Source: Hungatella sp. UBA7603 (GTDB taxonomy: Bacteria > Bacillota > Clostridia > Lachnospirales > Lachnospiraceae). From it: DNA of 64,000 nucleotides. Each line of letters opens with the position of its first letter. Positions within the stretch are counted from its first letter, which is position 1. Where the stretch lies: the NCBI GenBank assembly GCA_002478865.1, contig DLJZ01000007.1, positions 17,421 through 81,420 on the forward strand, given 5' to 3'. The translations under genes were made by a program, and so were the position numbers. The notes under the pieces were generated by a model. The model was not told the DNA's origin. It searched no databases and worked only from the letters and a program-made list of their open reading frames with translations. This document shows positions 1 through 8,921 of the stretch, piece by piece.

Positions 1-1
1 A

Positions 2-439
2 CACTATACATATATTGTAAATTTCACTAAAGGGTCGTTCTACTACAATCTTCAACAATTAGAAGAGAAACAATATATTAAAAAAGTTAACCAATCAGAC
101 AATACAAGAGAGACGAATAATTATATCATCACTGAACTAGGAGATAGGGAATTTGAAAAACTGATGTATAAGTATGGTTCTATGACAGAGTATATAAATT
201 TATCTTTTTATGCAGCAATGCTATTTGCTAATGAATATAAAAATGAGGAGCTAACAAAACTAATAGAAATACAAATCGAACAGACTAAAAAGAAAATTTC
301 TTTATTAGAACAATCTATTGATAATAATGAAACTATTTCAATTTATTTCAGAAAAATGCTAGAAAATTCACTTTCTCATCATTTAGTAAATGTTCAATGG
401 TTTGAAGGACTGTTAAAAGAGTTTAGAGATGAAAATTAA
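2..439 (+). CDS. PadR-like transcriptional regulator, 5' end outside the window
   Basis: The frame is open from base 2 to the TAA at 437-439, so this gene is cut by the left edge. The first visible residues read as the second half of a winged-helix domain (TKGSFYYNLQQLEEKQYIKK, then a beta wing ending in ITELGDREF). That is the usual PadR order of recognition helix and wing. The remaining ~90 residues (from Met164) are rich in Glu, Lys and Leu, as in the PadR C-terminal dimerisation helices. PadR proteins are DNA-binding repressors that often control drug exporters or phenolic-acid genes. The target is unknown because the upstream neighbour is not visible. A perfect inverted repeat follows the stop codon. 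Confidence 0.75.
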   Translation, partial: HYTYIVNFTKGSFYYNLQQLEEKQYIKKVNQSDNTRETNNYIITELGDREFEKLMYKYGSMTEYINLSFYAAMLFANEYKNEELTKLIEIQIEQTKKKISLLEQSIDNNETISIYFRKMLENSLSHHLVNVQWFEGLLKEFRDEN

Positions 440-454
440 TTTAAGGAGTATCAA

Positions 455-487
455 ACGATAAACTTATTTCAGCAATAAGTTTATCGT
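455..487 (+). terminator. Perfect inverted repeat after the PadR-like gene
   Basis: A 14-bp stem (ACGATAAACTTATT and its complement) closes a five-base loop, 16 bp past the stop codon. There is no T tract after it, so it may be a weak intrinsic terminator or a transcript-stabilising hairpin. Confidence 0.5.
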
Positions 488-593
488 GTCGACTAAACTG
501 GGTATGGGCCTCGGCCCCTAAACATAATTAATGATGTTAAAACATGACTTTTGTCCAGTACTCATATTATATATTCTACATAACTTTTTGTCA

Positions 594-929
594 CTACTTT
601 AACATTTTTTCATATTCAATTGCCCATTCTTCTAAGGATTTCAGCACTGGTAAAAACTTCATACCCAACTCTGTTAATGAATATTCTACTTTAGGAGGAA
701 CTTCTTTATATATTTCTCTATGTATAATCCTATATTCTTCCAGTATTCTAAGTTCTTTCGTTAAATTTGCCTGGGTTACCTGTGGTATTTTCCTACTAAG
801 TTCCCCAAATCTCAAAGTACCTTGGCTTAAAAAAAACACGATAACCATGGTCCATTTTCCACGGACTATCTTTTGCACATTTGATATTGGACAGTTTTCT
901 ACATAATCATCTTCAGACTTTCTTACCAT
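594..929 (-). CDS. HxlR-family winged-helix regulator
   Basis: About 111 residues, the usual HxlR length. Near the N-terminus is the family's Cys context (YVENCPISNVQKIVRGKW), followed by the winged helix (LRFGELSRKIPQVTQANLTKELRILEE) and the wing (VPPKVEYSLTELG). The single N-terminal Cys is the residue used for redox or electrophile sensing in YodB/HypR-type members. Met at 929 is preferred because GAGGTGG lies just upstream; longer in-frame starts reach 965. HxlR proteins usually repress a nearby oxidoreductase or exporter, but no clear target adjoins this gene. Its regulon is unknown. Confidence 0.85.
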   Translation of the reverse strand: MVRKSEDDYVENCPISNVQKIVRGKWTMVIVFFLSQGTLRFGELSRKIPQVTQANLTKELRILEEYRIIHREIYKEVPPKVEYSLTELGMKFLPVLKSLEEWAIEYEKMLK

Positions 930-1408
930 ATGCCACCTCATTACTATCACATTTAATAGTACCAATTAAATAATAATGTACTTCTTAATAATTATTATAC
1001 ATAGTATTATTCAAAAGTAAAGATAGATGGATATAAGGTCTTTGATTACTTTTGCTCCTGGATTAATAGCAGGAATTTTCTTTCTAATATGTCAAAAATA
1101 GAATATTTATATCGCTCATATGATTATCAAATCTAATTAAAACTGGACGATTGTTCGTGTCCTGCCCCCAATTTGTATAATCATTCATTATCCAACGCCA
1201 TACTATCATTTTAAATAGTATATATTAGATATTATAGTACTTGAAATAACTATTGTGAAAATATAAAATGTGTTTATAGAAGAAAATTTAAATAGAACTT
1301 CACCATCTGAGTTGGTGATATAGCAATCCATAGTATCTCCAAAGAATAGCATACAGTCCTTGGAGAGGGACTATAAACAAGACTATTAATGCAAGGAAGG
1401 TGATAATC
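930..1408. other. AT-rich intergenic stretch without a supported gene
   Basis: About 480 bases between the divergent HxlR and MBL-fold genes. A 24-codon reading frame at 1027-1101 (hydrophobic, no ribosome site) may be the end of a lost membrane protein, but this is too short to call. Bases 1300-1317 form a small hairpin (CACCATCTGAGTTGGTG) upstream of the MBL gene. No RNA gene or known riboswitch is recognisable. Confidence 0.4.
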
Positions 1409-2293
1409 ATGATTACATCAACAAATTTTTGTAAGGTACAAAAACTGGACGATGATTTATATGTTATTACTCAAGCTGGACTTGTGCATTTTTATCTTAT
1501 CCTAGGGCAAAAAAAAGCGATCTTAATTGATGCTGGTTATGGATTCGAGGACATAAGGCCTATCATTCAAAGTATAACCAGTCTGCCAGTTATGCTGGTA
1601 TTGACCCATGGCGATCCTGACCACAGCTACGGAAGCGAATATTTTGGAGATATATGGCTGTACCAGCCTGACTACGGTCAGATTATAGGCTTTGACACAA
1701 AACAAGAAAGACAGTTCATCGCTGAGATGGGAGTAAATTTTCTGAAGGAAAATAAGCCTGAAGCCATTGAAGAATTCGATAGCAAGGCATTTGCTGTAAG
1801 GAGCCTGCTTCGAATCTTGACTCCGCATTTTGTAAAGGACGGAGAATTGTTTGACTTAGGGGAAAAAACTTTGGAAGTGATATTTACACCAGGGCATTCT
1901 TATGGGCATATCATGCTGCTGGATAGGGAAAAAAAGAGACTTTTTTCAGGAGATATGATTTGTGATTATGCCATCATTTTCTTTTTTGAATCTGATAGAA
2001 ACGCCCCATTTTCTATGGCGTTAGACAGCTGGAAAAAGATAAAAAGATTAGAAAATGATATCAAAGATATTTATAGTGCACATGGTATGCTCCCAATTAC
2101 AATCGATTACGTCGACGCATACATCGAATGTTTTTCGGGAGAATTTCAGCAGAATTATTTAAAGGATAAACCGTTTGACCGAGGGCCTTTAGGCTGCGGA
2201 TACCAGCATATCTATAAAACAGTTAATATCCAATACTCCGATAAGAGACTTGAGGAATTTTTAGGACACAAAGTGGAACGAATTGATTTATAA
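1409..2293 (+). CDS. MBL-fold metallo-hydrolase
   Basis: A 294-residue soluble protein. The metallo-beta-lactamase fold is shown by the strand-loop LVLTHGDPDHSYGSE (an HxDxDH variant of HxHxDH), the next ligand region TPGHSYGHIML, and the metal-bridging Asp in LFSGDMI. The last conserved His is probably in IYSAHGMLP. Such enzymes hydrolyse thioesters, lactones or phosphodiesters using two metals; the substrate cannot be told from sequence. Met at 1409 follows AGGAAGGTGA at good spacing and is preferred to the GTG at 1400. The Asp in place of the second motif His suggests a divergent subfamily. No operon partner is evident. Confidence 0.85.
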   Translation: MITSTNFCKVQKLDDDLYVITQAGLVHFYLILGQKKAILIDAGYGFEDIRPIIQSITSLPVMLVLTHGDPDHSYGSEYFGDIWLYQPDYGQIIGFDTKQERQFIAEMGVNFLKENKPEAIEEFDSKAFAVRSLLRILTPHFVKDGELFDLGEKTLEVIFTPGHSYGHIMLLDREKKRLFSGDMICDYAIIFFFESDRNAPFSMALDSWKKIKRLENDIKDIYSAHGMLPITIDYVDAYIECFSGEFQQNYLKDKPFDRGPLGCGYQHIYKTVNIQYSDKRLEEFLGHKVERIDL

Positions 2294-2384
2294 TCAAACA
2301 TTATTTCTCAAAACTGTACCAATGAGAGAGTGTACCTATGAATTAAAGATGAACCGAGACATGCACCCTTCATTTGCCAGACAT

Positions 2385-2413
2385 GACTCTATATCTTAAG
2401 TAGATATAGAGTC
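2385..2413. terminator. Hairpin downstream of the MBL-fold gene
   Basis: A 12-bp perfect stem, GACTCTATATCT with its complement, and a five-base loop. It lies between convergent genes and has no strong T run, so efficiency is uncertain. Confidence 0.45.
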
Positions 2414-2530
2414 GCTAACATTGAATTATGCTTTGGCATACTTGACCGTGTAATATAGTCAGCCTTCGCTTGTTGATTCATTATATTGTTCGTTGTCTAG
2501 AAACCGTCTTGGTTGTCCTTAAGTATTTTG

Positions 2531-4690
2531 TTATAACCCTTGTTCACTCCAGAGCTTAAAATAGATTCCCTTTTTGTTTATTAATTCTTTATGGCTACCT
2601 TCTTCAACGATATTTCCTTTATCTATAACATAAATACTATCACATTGCTTAATTGTACTTAATCTATGCGCAATTATAATTGTAGTCATTCCACTAACAC
2701 ATTCCTCTAGTGTTTTTTGTATCGCGCTTTCTGTTAACAAATCTAGATTTGATGTTGCTTCATCCATGATCACTATGTCTGGTTTTTTTAGCAATGCCCT
2801 GGCAATTGATAAGCGTTGCCGCTGACCACCAGATAGGTTCATTCCTCTTTCTTCTAATACAAAATCATAGCCTGAGTGTAAACTCATAATATATTCGTGT
2901 ATCTGAGCTTTCTTACAGGCACTTATCATATCATCATATGTTACGTTCTTGTAAGCAAATTCTAAATTGCTCCTTATTGTTCCGGTAAAGAAAAATGAAT
3001 CTTGTGAGATATAACTTATTCTATCTCTTAAAATATCTCTGTCTATATCATTTATATTATATGTGTTAATACTAATTTTCCCATCTTTTATTTTATAGAA
3101 CCCCATTAATAATTTGGCAATAGTTGTTTTCCCGGAGCCGCTTTCACCTACCAGAGCAATTTTTTGTCCTTGATTAATATGAATATTAACATTATTTAAA
3201 ATGTTATCTTTAAAACCATAAGCAAAATTAACATGCTCTAATACAATATCACCGTATAAGCTATCAGGTTTTTCCGTTTCTTCTCCTTGTTTTTCTAACT
3301 CTAGATCTAAGATTTCTCCTAAGCGGTCACTTGCTACAATTGCCTCTTGTAGGTGAGGCTGTAGGTTTATTATTCTACTGATCGGCTCAATAAAATATGT
3401 TAAAAGAACATTAAAGGTAATAAGTTCACCTATGGTTATTTCATTTTTTAAAACTAAGCTTCCTCCAAACCATAGTAAAATAACAGCAAAACCTCCGCTG
3501 ACTACCCCCATTAGGGATTCCTGAACATTGTATGTTAATCCCTGAGTAAAACCACTTTTTATTAACTTTAGGAAGTTACTTTTTGTTTTGTCTTTTACAA
3601 GATCTTCTCTATTGTAGGCTTTGATCGTTTCTATTCCTTCTAATGATTCGACTAAATATGAAGTTAAAACTGCATTGTCTTCCATTACTTCTAAATTTAC
3701 TTTTTTCAACTTATTCTTGAATAAAACAATGAATATCATGTAAAGAGTAATTGGGATAAAACAAAGGAAAAATAGTTTGCTATTTTTCATATAAAGGATT
3801 ACTCCTCCGATAATTGACATCAATGTATCAATCATAAGAGTCAACGTCACTTGAGAAATAACATTTCTTATTTTATCTCCATCTCTAAATCTAGATATAA
3901 TTTCACCAACTTTTCTAGTAGAAAAGAAGTTCATAGGTAAATTAACAACATGATTATAATACCCTAACATAAGCGGTATATCTATTTTCTGAGCCATATA
4001 TAGTAATAGGATTTTTCTGAGAAATTCAAATAATACTTTAAAGATGGACAATATTAACATTGATATAGAAAGTATGTGTAAGCCAGACAAAGTATTTCTG
4101 GGTATTATATTATCTATTAGTAATTGATAATACAGAGAACCAGCTAGTCCAAAAGCTGTAACTAAGATGGATGCAAAGAAGATGCCCAAGAGTAACTTTT
4201 TTTGTACAAATATTAAATTCCAAAAACGATTATAAATGCTCTTCGTTTGATTTCCTTTTTGAAATCTTATTGTTGGGGTCATTAAAATTAGGATACCCGT
4301 CCATAGTTTGAAAAAATCATCTGGCTTGTAACGAATGATACTTTTTTCAGGATCCGCAACTGTGATATAATTATTCGTTATTTTATGTATCACTACAAAA
4401 TGAAGTAACATTTTATCTGTTATAATATGAGCAATAAGTGGTACCTGTAATGAATTAAAAAGCTCCTTTTTATTGTTTGTACGAACGCCTTCTGCTTGAA
4501 ACCCTAGTTTTTCAGCTGCCTGAATCATACCAAAGATGGAAGTTCCTTCTAAATCGGTTTCCGAAAGCACCCTTATCTTTGAAACTGGTAGTTTTAACCC
4601 ATAACTTTCACAAATTGTAGCCAAACAAGCGGGACCGCAGTCACGCAAATCATGTTGTCTTATACAGGGGTATTTAGTAATGTATTTCAT
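2531..4690 (-). CDS. Peptidase-containing ABC exporter (C39 type) for double-glycine peptides
   Basis: A 719-residue three-domain protein of normal PCAT length. Residues 1-~140 form the C39 cysteine protease: catalytic Cys18 in RDCGPACLA, the His in LLHFVVIH, and the Asp in VADPEKS. Residues ~160-440 form a six-helix ABC membrane domain. The rest is the nucleotide-binding domain, with Walker A VGESGSGKTT, signature LSGGQRQR and Walker B IVIMDEATSNLD. All catalytic residues appear intact. PCATs cut the leader after a Gly-Gly motif and export the core peptide across the membrane. The substrate is very likely the 63-residue peptide just upstream on the same strand (4799-4990). A terminator hairpin between the two genes implies peptide excess over exporter. 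Confidence 0.95.
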   Translation of the reverse strand: MKYITKYPCIRQHDLRDCGPACLATICESYGLKLPVSKIRVLSETDLEGTSIFGMIQAAEKLGFQAEGVRTNNKKELFNSLQVPLIAHIITDKMLLHFVVIHKITNNYITVADPEKSIIRYKPDDFFKLWTGILILMTPTIRFQKGNQTKSIYNRFWNLIFVQKKLLLGIFFASILVTAFGLAGSLYYQLLIDNIIPRNTLSGLHILSISMLILSIFKVLFEFLRKILLLYMAQKIDIPLMLGYYNHVVNLPMNFFSTRKVGEIISRFRDGDKIRNVISQVTLTLMIDTLMSIIGGVILYMKNSKLFFLCFIPITLYMIFIVLFKNKLKKVNLEVMEDNAVLTSYLVESLEGIETIKAYNREDLVKDKTKSNFLKLIKSGFTQGLTYNVQESLMGVVSGGFAVILLWFGGSLVLKNEITIGELITFNVLLTYFIEPISRIINLQPHLQEAIVASDRLGEILDLELEKQGEETEKPDSLYGDIVLEHVNFAYGFKDNILNNVNIHINQGQKIALVGESGSGKTTIAKLLMGFYKIKDGKISINTYNINDIDRDILRDRISYISQDSFFFTGTIRSNLEFAYKNVTYDDMISACKKAQIHEYIMSLHSGYDFVLEERGMNLSGGQRQRLSIARALLKKPDIVIMDEATSNLDLLTESAIQKTLEECVSGMTTIIIAHRLSTIKQCDSIYVIDKGNIVEEGSHKELINKKGIYFKLWSEQGL

Positions 4691-4738
4691 ATTTTTCCTT
4701 CCTTTGATTACATGTACTTCATAAATATTATTATTTTT

Positions 4739-4770
4739 AAAAAGCTGATTCCATAAGAAATCAGCTTTTT
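4739..4770 (-). terminator. Intrinsic terminator between the GG-leader peptide and its exporter
   Basis: The stem AAAAAGCTGATT, a short loop and its complement are followed by T-rich DNA on both strands. On the minus strand it sits just after the peptide gene. Read-through would supply limited exporter mRNA. Confidence 0.75.
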
Positions 4771-4798
4771 AATTTTAAGAGTATTTGAATTTATATAC

Positions 4799-4990
4799 TT
4801 ATCTATACTCTACACCAAAAACGTTCCAACTTGGATTTTGATTCTGAGTGAGGTTTCTATAATGTGTAGCTTCTGATTGTGAGCTAAAGTTAAAATTGAA
4901 ATATACTAAATCTCCATACATGTCATAAGCCTTAAATCCCCAGCCACCTCCGATAATATTTCTCTGTTCCTGAATTGATAATTTCTGCAT
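4799..4990 (-). CDS. Double-glycine-leader peptide (bacteriocin-like or signalling peptide)
   Basis: A 63-residue precursor. The leader MQKLSIQEQRNIIGGG ends in a Gly run that fits C39 cleavage after Gly14-Gly15 or Gly15-Gly16, with hydrophobic residues at L4, I6, I12 and I13 as the exporter requires. The ~47-residue core starts with GWGF, has no Cys, and is rich in aromatic residues, Asn, Ser and Gln. Without Cys it is neither a pediocin-type nor a lanthionine peptide; an unmodified class II bacteriocin or an export signal is more likely. The matching C39 exporter lies directly downstream. No immunity gene was found. A direct repeat upstream may control it. Function is inferred from the leader and exporter only. 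Confidence 0.8.
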   Translation of the reverse strand: MQKLSIQEQRNIIGGGWGFKAYDMYGDLVYFNFNFSSQSEATHYRNLTQNQNPSWNVFGVEYR

Positions 4991-5420
4991 AGTTAAGTAC
5001 TTCCTTTCGTTTTTATTTGGATCTTTTTAATGTATATTGCCTAAACACAAATATATGTTAAAAGTTTTTCTAAACACAACTATCAGCAAGCGAGTTATTC
5101 TACAAAATCTTTGTTAAATCTAATAAAAACGAAATATCTATTAATACATAAACTTAAATGATTTATAACATCAAAATAAATGGAAAAATGTCAAGAAACA
5201 TCAAATAATATATTTAATATTAATCTTATGATAAAATTATGGCGTTAGTATATAAGTATAGACACGAAAAATTTAATACGTTAAGTCACCAAAATGAAAA
5301 GTCCGTGAATATTCTAAAAAGGTATCCTATATACGGATGATTTAAAATGCAAATAGTAGATTTATCGTAAAGTTCTTCAATTTTATAATGTGTGATCTTT
5401 CATAGGAATGAGGGGGGAAT
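4991..5420. other. Divergent promoter region with a 10-bp direct repeat
   Basis: About 430 AT-rich bases between the leftward peptide gene and the rightward ABC genes. CTAAACACAA occurs at 5041-5050 and again at 5070-5079, with 29 bp between starts. Read on the minus strand these are two TTGTGTTTAG boxes upstream of the peptide gene, with a TATACA hexamer at 5031-5036. No gene was seen. Confidence 0.5.
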
Positions 5421-7160
5421 ATGAAGCAACATAATAAAAAAAGATTATCAGTCTATTTATGGGTAATATCATTTTTTAAGCCTTACATAGGGCTTTTATT
5501 TTTATTTATTCTTTCAGGTGCAGGAATAATTCTTTGTGAGATGTCAATACCGTATTTCATACAGGTTTTTATTGACAAGGTAATAATGCAGCAAAATGCA
5601 AAAGAGTTTACAGGACAAATTATATATTTGATTTTAGCAATTATGGTAATGCTTATGTTTATCGCTATGAATAATGTGTTTCAACGGATTCTACCTGAAA
5701 AATCAGCTAGGGATTTGCAGTATTCCGTCTATCGCCATTTGCGCAAGCTTGGATTTTCTTATTTTGAACGTAAACCAGTGGGTGAGACATTATCCTTACT
5801 AAATACAGAAGTTCTGGCAGTACAAAGTATTTACAGAGACTTTTTCCCTGGAACTGTTTATATGATTTTATCCATTGTTTTTCCCTTAGTGGTTATTTCC
5901 ATAAAGGATTATCTCTTTACTTTGATTATTCTTGGAAGCTACCTGCTGTTTTTTACCTATGGTCCATATATAGATAAAAAAGTAGTGGAATTTCTAAAAA
6001 AGCAAACCGATGCGAAAATAGCACTGGGTAAAAAGACGTATGACAGCATAAGTGCCATGCAAGAGGTTCGGGCATACCATGCAAGGGAATGGGAAGTAGG
6101 ACGATTTACAGAGTCCTTTCAAACCTATAAAGATGCACGCCTTGGTTCTCTTTTCTATCGGCTCTTGAGGCCAGCCTTATGCGTAGCGACAACAAGTATT
6201 GGAAATATCGGTTTTTTCATATTTGGTTCATCTCTGGTGAAACATGGAGAAATGACCATAGGTGAATTTAGTGCGTATATCTTTTATTTTATGATGGTCA
6301 TGCGTCAAATCAATGGGCTATCCTACGTTTTTACAGAGCAGATGCATCTGTTGGGGCAAGCAGAAAATTTATATGATTTCATCAAAGTACAACCAGATAT
6401 TGTGGAACCTGTGAAGCCTCGCCTTCTTCCACAAGTATCCGGAAATATTTCCTTACATAATGTCTCCTTTCATTATCAGGAACGAACAGATATATTAAAA
6501 GAGTTCAATCTGGAGATAAAATCAGGAGAGCGTGTAGCCTTTGTTGGAGCAAGTGGGAATGGAAAATCAACTGTTTTAAAGTTACTTGACCGGTTTTATG
6601 ATCCACAGGAAGGAGTTATTTCTCTTGAGGGGGTTTCCTTAAAGGATTTATCCTTATCCCAGCTTAGAAACAGCATCGGATACGTATTTCAGGAAACCTA
6701 TCTGTTTGGAACTACGATTGGAGAAAACATACGATTTGGTAATCCGGAGGCTACGGATGAAGAGGTAATTCAGGCGGCAAAAGCAGCCTATGCCCATGAG
6801 TTTATCATGGAAACAGAACATCAATATGAAACACTAGTGGGAGAGCGGGGCGTTAAATTATCTGGGGGACAAAAGCAAAGAATTGCGATTGCAAGAATGT
6901 TTATTAAAAACCCCACCATCCTTTTGCTTGATGAAGCGACATCGGCTTTGGATAATGTTAGTGAAGCCTATATTAAGAAGGCGCTTGATCAGTTGAGTAA
7001 TGGCAGAACAACCGTAGCGATAGCCCATCGTATATCTACAATTATGGATTATGATAAACTTGTCTATGTTCAGGATGGAAAAGTGGCTGAAATTGGTACA
7101 TACCAGGAGTTGATACAAAGAAAAGGGTTGTTTTATGAGCTTGTTGAAGGTGTTAGCTAA
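5421..7160 (+). CDS. ABC exporter half-transporter, first of a pair
   Basis: A 579-residue fused membrane/ATPase half-transporter. Residues 1-~310 carry about six transmembrane segments. The ATPase domain has Walker A FVGASGNGKST (~374), Q-loop FQETYLFG, signature KLSGGQKQR, Walker B ILLLDEATSALD and the switch His in IAHRIST. All motifs are canonical, so it could hydrolyse ATP. The start follows GGGGGGAAT with good spacing. A second half-transporter begins 41 bp downstream, implying a heterodimer, but that partner is truncated. The substrate is unknown; a nearby peptide or drug is plausible. Confidence 0.9.
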   Translation: MKQHNKKRLSVYLWVISFFKPYIGLLFLFILSGAGIILCEMSIPYFIQVFIDKVIMQQNAKEFTGQIIYLILAIMVMLMFIAMNNVFQRILPEKSARDLQYSVYRHLRKLGFSYFERKPVGETLSLLNTEVLAVQSIYRDFFPGTVYMILSIVFPLVVISIKDYLFTLIILGSYLLFFTYGPYIDKKVVEFLKKQTDAKIALGKKTYDSISAMQEVRAYHAREWEVGRFTESFQTYKDARLGSLFYRLLRPALCVATTSIGNIGFFIFGSSLVKHGEMTIGEFSAYIFYFMMVMRQINGLSYVFTEQMHLLGQAENLYDFIKVQPDIVEPVKPRLLPQVSGNISLHNVSFHYQERTDILKEFNLEIKSGERVAFVGASGNGKSTVLKLLDRFYDPQEGVISLEGVSLKDLSLSQLRNSIGYVFQETYLFGTTIGENIRFGNPEATDEEVIQAAKAAYAHEFIMETEHQYETLVGERGVKLSGGQKQRIAIARMFIKNPTILLLDEATSALDNVSEAYIKKALDQLSNGRTTVAIAHRISTIMDYDKLVYVQDGKVAEIGTYQELIQRKGLFYELVEGVS

Positions 7161-7201
7161 TTGGAAATGATTCAAAAGTGAAAGAAGGCTCTGGGGGTTG
7201 T

Positions 7202-8605
7202 ATGAAGCATATACGTTGGTATTGGAAATTTATTAAGAAAAGCAAATGGGCATTCTTTTGCGCCTGCATCATTATGATATTGGAAATCATAGCAAGTATG
7301 TCAAAGATTGGACTTCAAAAGTGGTTAGTAGACTCTGTGTTTACAAAGGGGAATTATGAGTTGCTTCCAATGTTACTGGTATTGATTACAATTGCCTATT
7401 TATTAGGAGCAGTTACCCCATATTGGTCTGAGTGGGTGCTGCATAAGATTGGGCATGCAGTAAGGGTAACGGTTGGAGAAGTATTGATGGAGGCATTGTA
7501 TCGGATGCCGATTTCACAATTTCAAAATGAGAGAATCACAAGATACGTGGACTATTTTACCAATGATGTAGAGTCGATTGGTGAGAATGTTTACCGAATG
7601 CCCCTAACCCTGCAGGATTTACTTAAATTGCTTGTTTTAGTTGGTATTATGGCATATTTAAGCCCATCAGTGCTCCTCATAGTGACAGTTATGATAATTT
7701 TGTATTTTCTCATTGGGAAAAGCTACAAAGACCGAGTGAAGTCCAAATCAAAAGAAGTAAAAGAAAGCAGAACGAATCTTCTAGTTCACATTGAGGAAGG
7801 AATCTCTTCCACAAGAGAAGTAATTGCATATCAACGAATGGCCTGGGAAGAAAAAATATACCATGGGTTATTTAAAAAGTATTATACTAAAATATTAGAA
7901 GAAGTAAGGATTATAAACGAGCAATTATTTTTGACCGCTCCCTTGCGATGGGGTACCAATCTTGTTGTATTAATCTATGGCGGTTACTTGGTATTACATC
8001 ATCAAATGACTCTTGGTACATACCTTGTTTTATATCAATATGCCTCCAATCTGGCAACCTCCTTACAGGCTGTTTATGATTTTCATGTTCGCTGGACCTC
8101 CTTTGAGGTTAGCATTGAACGTGTCAGATCAGTGATAGATAGTGCCGAGGCGGATACCGGAAAAAAATCGCTGAATGGAGTGGAGGACATTGTCTTTGAT
8201 AACGTTTCTTTTCAATATTTAGAGAGTTCCACAAAGGTATTGGATGAATTATCGATGTCAATTCCAATTGGGAAAAAGGTAGCAATTGTTGGAGCCAGCG
8301 GAAGTGGTAAGTCAACCATTGCAAGGATTCTCTTTCGATTTTATGAACCTTCTCATGGGACGATTCGAATCAATGGATCCGATTTAAAGGAAATAAAGGA
8401 AAATGATTACGATTCCTGCTACAATATTGCATTTCAAGAGCCCTACTTTTTCCCAGATACCATTCGAAATAACATATTGTTTGGGAGGAATGGGATTTCT
8501 GATGAGAGAATGATGGAAACCTGTCAGGTGGCACAAATACATGAGGATATTATGAAGCTGGAGTTTGGGTATATAAAATTACTGATGGATTTCATTATTA
8601 TATGA
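7202..8605 (+). pseudogene. ABC exporter half-transporter, 3'-truncated
   Basis: The membrane domain is complete and the ATPase domain starts normally (Walker A VGASGSGKST, Q-loop FQEPYFFP). The frame then stops after EDIMKLEFGY plus a short unrelated tail. The signature LSGGQ, Walker B and switch His, about 115 residues, are missing, so the protein is 467 residues instead of roughly 580. No continuation of the domain is present in the following DNA, where an oppositely oriented small gene starts at once, so this is a deletion rather than a frameshift. A non-hydrolysing half-transporter without a signature motif is unlikely to work. Met at 7202 is preferred to the GTG at 7178. Confidence 0.8.
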
Positions 8606-8625
8606 ATTGCTATAGAGAAGTTCAT

Positions 8626-8859
8626 TTAGGGAATTAATTCCCAGCTTCCAATCCAACGATCTTTGGTACAATTATATTGCCTTTTGTATAATTTTTTATT
8701 GATGGTTTTATATCGCCATTCTATTATATCAGATAATGGTGAATAGTCTCCAGCTTTTATATCATATGATGGGGCATACGCAAACACTTCGATATCAATG
8801 GCAGACGATATTGTTACACAAATAGACAATATAAAAAAGATTTTAACTATTTTTTTCAT
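8626..8859 (-). CDS. Small secreted protein of unknown function
   Basis: 77 residues. The N-terminus MKKIVKIFFILSICVTISSAIDIEVFA is a signal peptide with a likely cut after VFA. The mature part is about 50 residues, with a YSPLSDIIEWRYKTINKKLYKRQYN core and one Cys, ending in DRWIGSWELIP. AAAGGAGGT lies nine bases before the ATG. It follows the BlaR1-like gene on the same strand, suggesting a three-gene operon, so it may be an exported effector or sensor partner. I do not recognise the family. Confidence 0.65.
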   Translation of the reverse strand: MKKIVKIFFILSICVTISSAIDIEVFAYAPSYDIKAGDYSPLSDIIEWRYKTINKKLYKRQYNCTKDRWIGSWELIP

Positions 8860-8921
8860 ATTGGCTGACCTCCTTTCTTAGATCAAATTTATAGTAAATT
8901 TTTTTGCTAAAGCACGTAGTT

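Noticed and set aside
544..906. 120-codon open frame on the plus strand
   Set aside because: It is antisense to the HxlR regulator, whose winged-helix motifs and ribosome site are clear.
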